Assembly: GCA_910584435.1 (NCBI GenBank)
Contig: CAJUAP010000085.1
Coordinates: 1-13,981 of the forward strand
Length of the DNA: 13,981 nt
Reading direction: 5' to 3'
Source: an uncultured Acetatifactor sp.
Lineage (GTDB): Bacteria; Bacillota; Clostridia; Lachnospirales; Lachnospiraceae
Shown: piece after piece, positions 7,329 through 12,832 of the stretch
How the letters are laid out: each line of letters begins with the position of its first letter
How positions within the stretch are numbered: position 1 is the stretch's first letter
Position numbers and translations under genes: made by a program
The notes under the pieces: model-generated
What the model saw: the letters and a program-made list of their open reading frames with translations, nothing else
Told to the model about the DNA's origin: nothing
Databases searched by the model: none

Positions 7329-7470
7329 AAACCGCTTCTGAATCCACCTTTGCCTGCACCTGGCAGCCGCAGTTCAGACAGGCGCCAGAACCGTGACTCC
7401 AGGCATTCTTTACTTCCAGCCGGTATTCTTCCCTGCAGCAGTCTGCCGCATAATACCACGCCCAACTCAT
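7315..7470 (-). CDS. Candidate 51-aa Cys-rich small protein overlapping the EAL gene start
   Basis: The minus-strand ORF starts MSWAWYYAADCCREEYR and contains a CLNCGC cluster around residues 31-36. Its TAA (7317-7315) lies 14 bases inside the EAL gene. AGGAG is 13 nt before the ATG, longer than ideal. A competing TTG-started frame (7480) uses the same AGGAG with about 3 nt spacing, but its translation (GRLLQGRIPAG...) is less protein-like. The arrangement would explain why the EAL gene has no good ribosome binding site of its own: termination of the small ORF could deliver ribosomes to it. The CC and CxxCxC pattern suggests metal binding, which is inference. I know no family for it, and it may be non-coding. 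Confidence 0.35.
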   Translation of the reverse strand: MSWAWYYAADCCREEYRLEVKNAWSHGSGACLNCGCQVQAKVDSEAVYGSI

Positions 7471-7479
7471 ATACAGTCA

Positions 7480-7575
7480 AAAACTCCTGTCATTTCTGTA
7501 ATACATATGCCTCAGAAAACTCCAAAATAAATCATGCCATACACATACCCTGTAAAACTCCCCTGTGAAAGCTCC
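7480..7575 (-). repeat. Recurrent GGAGTTTT octamers upstream of the EAL gene
   Basis: On the minus strand GGAGTTTT occurs at 7487-7480, 7523-7516 and 7561-7554, with a one-mismatch copy (GGAGCTTT) at 7575-7568. All are in the same orientation in a 130-bp gene-poor gap. The copy nearest the genes doubles as the likely ribosome binding site of the small ORF. A weak promoter-like pair (TTGGAG, 16 bp, TATTAC) overlaps the second copy. The octamers may be protein-binding direct repeats or chance. I see no terminator for asd here. Confidence 0.3.
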
Positions 7576-7599
7576 CCATAATTACTGCCATATTACACT

Positions 7600-8688
7600 T
7601 CAGTTCTTACTTGTAATATATCCCTGTGCCTTCAGCAATTCTGCACAGAGGATTGCACCGCCTGCCGCACCCCTGACAGTATTGTGAGATAAACCTACAA
7701 ACTTATAATCATATATGGTATCTTCTCTTAAACGTCCTACACTGATGCCCATGCCTTTCTCATAGTCCACGTCCAAAGCGACCTGCGGCCTGTTATCATC
7801 TTCCAGATATTGAATAAACTGCCTGGGCGCGCTGGGAAGCTGTAATCTCTGGGGCTCACCGCGAAACTCCCTCAGCTTTTGAATTAACTGCTCTTTGGAA
7901 GGCTTCTTATTAAATTTCACGAATACTGCTGCCGTATGCCCGTTCAGCACAGGCACCCTGATACACTGACAGGTGATGACAGGACTCTTGGCCGGAACAA
8001 TCACACCATCCTGGATTTTCCCCCAGATACGCAGAGGCTCCTTCTCACTCTTCTCTTCCTCACCGCCGATATAGGGAATAATGTTCCCCGCCATTTCCGG
8101 CCAATCCTTAAACGTCTTGCCGGCACCGGAAATTGCCTGATATGTGGCAGCCACTACCTCAACCGGCTCGAACTCCTTCCATGCGGTAAGCACAGGCGCA
8201 TAGCTTTGAATGGAACAATTGGGCTTTACTGCCACAAATCCCCTGGCAGTCCCCAGACGCTTCCTCTGAAATGCAATCACTTCCATATGTTCAGGGTTAA
8301 TCTCCGGTACTACCATAGGGACATCCGGCGTCCACCGATGGGCACTGTTATTAGAGACTACCGGCGTCTCCGTCTTCGCATAATCCTCTTCAATCTTCTT
8401 AATCTCTTCTTTTGTCATATCCACTGCGCTGAATACGAAGTCAACCTGGGAAGCAACCTTTTCCACTTCATTCACGTTCATAACAGCCAGCTTCCTGACA
8501 GCCTCCGGCATGGGCGTATCCATCTTCCATCTGTCTCCCACCGCCTCTTCATATGTCCTGCCTGCGGAACGCGGGCTTGCTGCAATCGTGGTGACTTCAA
8601 ACCATGGATGATTTTCCAGGAGAGCAATGAATCTCTGCCCAACCATACCTGTTCCGCCCAAAATACCAACCTTTAATTTTTCGCTCAT
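7600..8688 (-). CDS. asd: Aspartate-semialdehyde dehydrogenase (archaeal/fungal class)
   Basis: This enzyme reduces 4-aspartyl phosphate to aspartate semialdehyde with NADPH, at the branch point to lysine/diaminopimelate, threonine and methionine. The 362-residue frame begins MSEKLKVGILGGTGMVGQRF, with the Rossmann dinucleotide motif GGTGMVG at 11-17. The catalytic Cys is C158 in VKPNCSIQ and the active-site His is H251 in LNGHTAA; the length suits the class. The ATG at 8688 has GGAGG 7 nt upstream, so a longer in-frame version (to 8754) is rejected. The gene lies 73 bp after argH on the same strand. A TATAAT with a TGGAAA 17 bp further up overlaps the end of argH and may give asd its own promoter. 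Confidence 0.95.
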   Translation of the reverse strand: MSEKLKVGILGGTGMVGQRFIALLENHPWFEVTTIAASPRSAGRTYEEAVGDRWKMDTPMPEAVRKLAVMNVNEVEKVASQVDFVFSAVDMTKEEIKKIEEDYAKTETPVVSNNSAHRWTPDVPMVVPEINPEHMEVIAFQRKRLGTARGFVAVKPNCSIQSYAPVLTAWKEFEPVEVVAATYQAISGAGKTFKDWPEMAGNIIPYIGGEEEKSEKEPLRIWGKIQDGVIVPAKSPVITCQCIRVPVLNGHTAAVFVKFNKKPSKEQLIQKLREFRGEPQRLQLPSAPRQFIQYLEDDNRPQVALDVDYEKGMGISVGRLREDTIYDYKFVGLSHNTVRGAAGGAILCAELLKAQGYITSKN

Positions 8689-8743
8689 CTTTTTTCCTCC
8701 CGGGAATTCTTTCTCTATTTTCGTAATATGCATCATATACAAC

Positions 8744-8772
8744 ATTATAAACACTGCCGAACTAACTTTCCA
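8744..8772 (-). promoter_or_regulatory. Possible internal promoter for asd
   Basis: Read on the minus strand, TGGAAA (8772-8767) is followed after exactly 17 bp by a perfect TATAAT (8749-8744), about 55 bp before the asd start. The -35 element overlaps the last codons of argH. The -35 match is only 4 of 6. It would let asd be transcribed independently of argH, which makes sense because the two enzymes serve different pathways. Confidence 0.45.
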
Positions 8773-10138
8773 GGCAGATTCTGTACTGCTTTATTGCCTC
8801 CCTCATGGCTTCCGGTCCCGGCGCCCCTGTGGTCAGCCGCTTTGCCACACAGGTTTCCAGAGATACTGCCATATAAATATCCTCGTCAAATTTATCACTG
8901 ATTTCCTTTAATTCTTTCAGAGATAATTTATCAATGGAAGTCTCCCTCTCGATACAGTACAATACCAGCCTTCCCACAATTGCGTGCGCATCCCGGAAGG
9001 GTACTCCTTTCCCTGCCAGATAGTCCGCTGCATCCGTTGCATTGGTAAATCCCTTCATGGCACTTGCGGCCATCCGCTCTTTCCTGAACTTCATGGTACG
9101 CAGCATTCCCGTAAACAATACCAGACAATCCTTCACCGTATCCATGGCGTCAAACGCAACTTCCTTATCTTCCTGCATATCCTTATTATAAGCAAGCGGA
9201 ATTCCTTTCATGGTGGTCAGCAGCGACATCAGCGCCCCATAGACCCGTCCCGTTTTGCCCCTTACCAGCTCCGCAATATCAGGATTCTTCTTCTGAGGCA
9301 TGATACTGCTTCCGGTAGAATAGGCGTCATCAATCTCCACAAACTGATATTCATTGGAATTCCAAATAATAATTTCTTCACTAAACCGGCTTAAATGCAT
9401 CATAACAGTGGATAAAGCTGCCAGAAATTCTATCAGATAATCCCTGTCCGACACGGAATCCATGCTGTTTTGAGTGACTCCTGCAAACCCCAGCAGAGAA
9501 GCAGTATACTCCCTGTCCAAAGGATATGTAGTGCCCGCCAATGCCCCTGCCCCCAGCGGACAGTAATTCATCCGCCTGTAAATATCCTCCATACGCTGCC
9601 GATCCCTTCGGAACATCTCAAAATAAGCACCGTAATGATGCGCTAATGTAACAGGCTGCGCTTTCTGAAGATGGGTAAAGCCAGGCATATAAGTCTCTAC
9701 ATTCTCTTCCATCACCGCCAGAATCACCCCGAGCAGTTCCTTCAGCAGAGCGTCCGTATTCTGCACCTGCTGCCTTGTGTAGAGACGCATGTCCAGAGCC
9801 ACCTGATCATTGCGGCTTCTTCCGGTGTGCAGTTTCTTCCCTGCCTCACCGATACGCTCTATCAAATGTGTTTCCACGAAGCTATGGATATCTTCACAAG
9901 TATCATCAATTTCCAATTTACCATGATTCACATCTTCAAGGATGCCCTGAAGCCCCTGAACAATACTTTCCTTTTCTTCTTCTGTGAGTATCCTCTGCTT
10001 TGCAAGCATAGTCACATGGGCAATGCTGCCCTCAATATCCTGATGAAATAGACGCTTATCAAAGTTTATGGACGCATTGAACCGATACGCCAGCCTGTCC
10101 GTTTCCCCTGTAAAACGTCCGCCCCATAATTGTGCCAT
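8762..10138 (-). CDS. argH: Argininosuccinate lyase
   Basis: This enzyme splits argininosuccinate into arginine and fumarate, the last step of arginine synthesis; it is a homotetramer of the fumarase/aspartase superfamily. The 458-residue frame from the second of two adjacent ATGs begins MAQLWGGRFTG and has GGAGG 5 nt upstream; the first ATG would leave only 2 nt. TGRSRND (105-111), the HLQKAQP histidine (H156) and the superfamily signature GSSIMPQKKNPD (277-288) are intact, and the length is normal. No argG or other arg gene is in the window. Its promoter appears to carry an inverted repeat (listed separately). The adjacent transporter is divergently transcribed. Confidence 0.97.
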   Translation of the reverse strand: MAQLWGGRFTGETDRLAYRFNASINFDKRLFHQDIEGSIAHVTMLAKQRILTEEEKESIVQGLQGILEDVNHGKLEIDDTCEDIHSFVETHLIERIGEAGKKLHTGRSRNDQVALDMRLYTRQQVQNTDALLKELLGVILAVMEENVETYMPGFTHLQKAQPVTLAHHYGAYFEMFRRDRQRMEDIYRRMNYCPLGAGALAGTTYPLDREYTASLLGFAGVTQNSMDSVSDRDYLIEFLAALSTVMMHLSRFSEEIIIWNSNEYQFVEIDDAYSTGSSIMPQKKNPDIAELVRGKTGRVYGALMSLLTTMKGIPLAYNKDMQEDKEVAFDAMDTVKDCLVLFTGMLRTMKFRKERMAASAMKGFTNATDAADYLAGKGVPFRDAHAIVGRLVLYCIERETSIDKLSLKELKEISDKFDEDIYMAVSLETCVAKRLTTGAPGPEAMREAIKQYRICLES

Positions 10139-10194
10139 CATTACCTCCCTGTCCGTTCTAAGTGACATCTAACATTGCATTCATCCGTGAAGCT

Positions 10195-10223
10195 ATCTTA
10201 CCACAAAAAAAGTGGTAATGCAA
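10195..10223 (-). promoter_or_regulatory. Putative argH promoter with an inverted repeat in the spacer
   Basis: On the minus strand, a -35-like TTGCAT (10223-10218) and a -10-like TAAGAT (10200-10195) are 17 bp apart. Between and overlapping them is a perfect inverted repeat, TTACCAC-N7-GTGGTAA (10198-10218), with a loop of seven A/T bases. The position suits a repressor operator, and the sequence does not resemble a classical ARG box. The repeat also lies in the 172-bp divergent region shared with the ABC transporter, so a regulator here could affect both directions. Promoter hexamers are imperfect (3 of 6 and 4 of 6). Confidence 0.4.
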
Positions 10224-10310
10224 GGAAATACACCATAAAAGCATTGATGGAACTTCTTCCTGTACCTCTTCATACATTATTATAAAAAAGAATAGGATAG
10301 AACGGCATAT

Positions 10311-11078
10311 ATGCATAATATCTTGGAGCTCAAAAATATTGGCTATTCCTATCACAGTCTGCATGGTGAGACAAAAGCACTGAAGGATATCTCCTTCGGG
10401 GTCCGGAACGGTGAATTTATTGCCATTGTAGGTCCCAGCGGCTGCGGAAAATCTACCCTGCTCTCCATCATCGCAGGTCTTCTGACGCCCGAAGAAGGAA
10501 CTATCGTTGTGAACAACCCCGACGGCTCCCTGCACTACCCTAAAATAGGCTATATGCTTCAAAGGGATCATCTGTTTGAATGGCGTACCGTCTACCGCAA
10601 TGTCACTCTGGGTTTGGAGTTAAATCATAAAATGACGAAAGAACATCTGGATGTGGTAGAACGCCTTCTGACAGATTACGGACTTGACAAATTCCGCGAT
10701 AAACGTCCCAGCGAATTATCCGGCGGAATGAAGCAGCGGGCCGCATTGATACGTACCCTTGCTCTGGAACCACAGCTGCTCCTGTTGGATGAACCCTTCA
10801 GTGCCCTGGACTATCAGACAAGACTTTTCGTATCCGCAGACATCTGCCGTCTGATACGTGCTGCCGGGAAAACCATGATCATCATAACCCACGACCTGTC
10901 GGAAGCTATCAGTCTTGCTGACAGGATCATTGTCCTGACCGGCCGGCCGGCATCAGTGAAGAATGAAGTGTTGGTCAATCTGACACTTGCGGACGATTCA
11001 CCGTTAGCCGCCAGAAACGCTCCCGAATTTCAACAGTATTTCAATATGCTATGGGAGGATATGACACATGAAAACTGA
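10311..11078 (+). CDS. ABC transporter ATP-binding protein, SsuB/TauB/ThiZ-like
   Basis: This 255-residue ATPase belongs to the nitrate/sulfonate/taurine-type importer class. Walker A is GPSGCGKST (41-49), the Q-loop glutamine is in YMLQRDHLFEW (Q84), the signature is LSGGMKQR (136-143), Walker B is LLLLDEP (156-162) and the switch His is H194 in ITHDLSEA. The ATG is fixed by the family's typical start (ILELKNIGYSY). The nearest ribosome binding site, AGGA, is 13 nt away, so initiation may be weak. The gene overlaps the permease gene by 11 bp, showing translational coupling. The substrate cannot be told; aliphatic sulfonates and thiamine-pyrimidine precursors are typical of this class. No riboswitch is visible upstream. 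Confidence 0.93.
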   Translation: MHNILELKNIGYSYHSLHGETKALKDISFGVRNGEFIAIVGPSGCGKSTLLSIIAGLLTPEEGTIVVNNPDGSLHYPKIGYMLQRDHLFEWRTVYRNVTLGLELNHKMTKEHLDVVERLLTDYGLDKFRDKRPSELSGGMKQRAALIRTLALEPQLLLLDEPFSALDYQTRLFVSADICRLIRAAGKTMIIITHDLSEAISLADRIIVLTGRPASVKNEVLVNLTLADDSPLAARNAPEFQQYFNMLWEDMTHEN

Positions 11079-11883
11079 ATCCGGAAAAGAATTGACAAAA
11101 CAGGAAGAATTTGTGAAAATGCACAGAAGACACCACCATGAAATTGCCTCCTGGCGTACGCTTATCTTCGTCCTCTTTCTGGTTCTGTGGGAAGTAAGCG
11201 CGAGGTTAAAATGGATTGACAGCTTTTTCTTCTCAAGCCCCAGCCGCGTGGTACACTGTTTTGCAGAACAGATAAAGTACAACTCCATGTTGTCCCACAT
11301 AGGTGTGACATTGTTTGAGACACTTTTCAGTTTCTTATTAGTACTACTGTTCAGCTTATTGGTCTCCACCCTTTTATGGTATTCCTCAAAGCTGTCGGAA
11401 ATTACAGAACCTTATCTGGTGGTATTAAACAGCCTGCCGAAATCAGCTCTGGCGCCTCTGTTTATCGTATGGCTCGGCACCGGTACTAAAACCATTATCG
11501 TGGCAGGTATGTCCGTTGCCATCTTTGGTTCCATCATCAGCTTTTATACCGGATTCCAGCAGGTGGATGCGGAGAAAATTACTTTGGTCTATACCCTGGG
11601 CGGCAGCAGACGCGATGCCTTTTTCAAGGTGGTACTCCCCGGTTCCGTCCCCATCCTGCTGAGTACTGCAAAAGTAAATATCGGCCTGGCACTGGTGGGG
11701 GTTATCATTGGAGAATTTCTGGCAGCAAAAAGGGGACTCGGCTATCTGATCATATATGGTTCCCAGGTATTCCAGCTTGATATGGTAATTACCAGCATTA
11801 TTATACTCTGTGTTATCGCCCTGTGCTTCTATAAATCCATCCAGGTTATTGAACATCAAATCAAGAAAAAGTTTAAAATATAA
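11068..11883 (+). CDS. ABC transporter permease, SsuC/TauC/ThiX-like
   Basis: This 271-residue inner-membrane protein has about six hydrophobic segments (roughly 30-46, 78-106, 116-137, 141-162, 200-221 and 238-257). The cytoplasmic coupling loop is recognisable at about 166-192 (AEKITLVYTLGGSRRDAFFK, then VVLPGSVP), a variant of the EAA motif that contacts the ATPase. The N-terminus is long and positively charged. GGGAGG lies 9 nt before the ATG, inside the end of the ATPase gene. In this family a periplasmic-type binding lipoprotein normally accompanies these two genes, but none is encoded upstream or in the 300 bp downstream. Confidence 0.93.
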   Translation: MKTESGKELTKQEEFVKMHRRHHHEIASWRTLIFVLFLVLWEVSARLKWIDSFFFSSPSRVVHCFAEQIKYNSMLSHIGVTLFETLFSFLLVLLFSLLVSTLLWYSSKLSEITEPYLVVLNSLPKSALAPLFIVWLGTGTKTIIVAGMSVAIFGSIISFYTGFQQVDAEKITLVYTLGGSRRDAFFKVVLPGSVPILLSTAKVNIGLALVGVIIGEFLAAKRGLGYLIIYGSQVFQLDMVITSIIILCVIALCFYKSIQVIEHQIKKKFKI

Positions 11884-11894
11884 ATATCTTATCA

Positions 11895-11940
11895 GGCGTC
11901 ACGATACGCCAAAGGCCAAAAGCGTTCGCTTTCCGGCCTT
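11895..11940 (+). terminator. Two consecutive hairpins after the ABC operon
   Basis: GGCGT/ACGCC (11895-11910) is followed by a stronger compound stem, AAGGCC...GGCCTT, with a nested AAAGCG-TT-CGCTTT (11912-11940). They start 12 bases after the permease stop codon. No U-run follows (ACATAATCC comes next), so termination may be weak or the hairpins may protect the 3' end. Between here and about 12146 I see no gene or other signal; no remnant of a binding protein was found in any frame. Confidence 0.4.
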
Positions 11941-12146
11941 ACATAATCCCGGGTTCCATACTTCTGTACATCCTTCCTGCCGTCAGCCTTCCTGCGACAC
12001 ATTAATCTTCCGCATCATAATCCACAGACCAATTCCCCATGTTCCTCATACAAAAGCATTTGAATCCATTCCTTCTGTTTTAAGAAATAAAAATACCGTC
12101 TGTCTTAACTGTTATGAAAATTCTGTGCTGAAAAAGCATGAAAATA

Positions 12147-12176
12147 CTGATTATCATCTGAAAACACCTGAATCAG
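12147..12176 (-). terminator. Weak terminator-like stem after tRNA-Thr
   Basis: CTGATT and AATCAG form a 6-bp stem with an 18-nt loop, followed on the minus strand by TATTTTC. A TTTT run directly after the tRNA 3' end (12180-12177) may also contribute to termination or processing. The stem is AT-rich and long-looped, so confidence is low. Confidence 0.3.
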
Positions 12177-12180
12177 AAAA

Positions 12181-12252
12181 GCTTCCGAGGGGATTCGAAC
12201 CCCTGACCTATTGATTACGAATCAATCGCTCTACCGACTGAGCCACGGAAGC
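12181..12252 (-). tRNA. tRNA-Thr (anticodon CGT)
   Basis: The 72-nt cloverleaf reads on the minus strand: acceptor GCTTCCG/CGGAAGC, D-arm GCTC-AGTCGGTA-GAGC, anticodon stem ATTGA/TCAAT with loop TTCGTAA (anticodon CGT, reading ACG), variable loop AGGTC, and T-arm AGGGG-TTCGAAT-CCCCT. All stems pair fully. CCA is not encoded; TTTT follows the discriminator end. It stands alone, with its own promoter upstream. Confidence 0.96.
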
Positions 12253-12286
12253 CTGTCACAGACAGGTAAACGCAGAACCATTTACC
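12252..12286 (-). other. Paired hairpins in the tRNA-Thr 5' leader
   Basis: The roughly 40-nt leader contains GGTAAA/TTTACC (12286-12265, 10-nt loop) and CCTGTC-TGT-GACAGG (12266-12252). The second stem uses the first base of the mature tRNA and abuts the RNase P cleavage site. They may help 5' processing or simply be leader structure. Confidence 0.35.
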
Positions 12287-12298
12287 CGACCAAATATT

Positions 12299-12326
12299 AT
12301 TATACACATTTCAGGATTTTTTTCAA
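12299..12326 (-). promoter_or_regulatory. Promoter of tRNA-Thr
   Basis: On the minus strand TTGAAA (12326-12321) and a perfect TATAAT (12304-12299) are 16 bp apart, about 47 bp upstream of the tRNA 5' end. This is the best sigma-A-type promoter in the window and has an AT-rich upstream region. The predicted leader is about 40 nt. Confidence 0.75.
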
Positions 12327-12400
12327 GACATTTTTTGATGATTTTATAAAAAGCTGAAACTCCCACTCCCAAATTCAGAAATTGTCCGCTGTTATTATGC

Positions 12401-12822
12401 TCACAGCTTTTTCCAATGTGTTCCTTCACCCTTCTTCATATTCTCAGGAATCAGAACCTCCTTGGTCGATCCAACCGGATATTCTGCTTTGGCCGTTACA
12501 TATGGCATAGGACGGCAGAACTGCATCAGCCCCAGCCCAGGTATTCGGCAGTTTGTCAATCTCATCCTCTGCCTGGGCAAGCTCCACATTCAAAGCGGTC
12601 GGCTTGGGATTGACCGTCATTGCCCTGATGTCATATGTAACCTCCATTTCGATGTCGGCGGAAAGGGACAGATCGAAACACTGCCCTTTCATTTTCCAAG
12701 GCGCCGTCCGGGGCCTGAAGGTACAGCTTATTGATTCCGGGGTTTGCTGCCGGAGGCCCAGCGGTAAAATACAATGTGTATTCCCCGGAAAAATAGTTTC
12801 TCCTGCCGCTACGGTCTTGAAA
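12401..12822 (-). pseudogene. Frameshifted remnant of an extracytoplasmic-type protein
   Basis: Protein-like sequence continues behind the M56 gene but changes frame. Segment 1 (about 12822-12690) gives RNYFSGEYTLYFTAGPP and then LYLQAPDGALENE. Segment 2 (about 12690-12520, stop at 12444) gives FDLSLSADIEMEVTYDIRAM, then TVNPKPTALNVELAQAEDEI. Segment 3 (about 12510-12401) gives PYVTAKAEYPVGSTKEVLIP, then a stop after THWKKL. Each segment is plausible in only one frame, which points to at least two indels. The in-frame TGA at 12825-12823 precedes segment 1 and no start codon or ribosome binding site is visible. The beta-rich content resembles an outer domain, possibly from a paralogue of the neighbouring sensor, but I do not recognise the family. 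Confidence 0.55.
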
Positions 12823-12832
12823 TCAACGGGGA

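Noticed and set aside
7295..7480. 61-codon TTG-started frame overlapping the EAL gene
   Set aside because: Its composition (GRLLQGRIPAGSKE) looks like a shifted reading of the more plausible ATG-started 51-codon frame, although its ribosome site spacing is not excluded.
8689..8754. 22-residue N-terminal extension of asd (MFIMLYMMHI...)
   Set aside because: The ATG at 8688 has an ideal GGAGG, and the family starts right before the VGILGGTG motif; the extension is the intergenic region.
10139..10168. Ten-residue N-terminal extension of argH
   Set aside because: The GGAGG lies inside that extension and serves the ATG at 10138; the family begins near MAQLWGGRF.
10158..10571. 137-codon minus-strand frame across the argH-ABC divergent region
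   Set aside because: It is antisense to the ATPase N-terminus with Walker A and runs through promoter sequence; no motif is seen.
11810..12214. 134-codon plus-strand frame after the permease, considered as a binding-protein remnant
   Set aside because: It has no signal peptide, lipobox or family motif and runs into the tRNA antisense strand.
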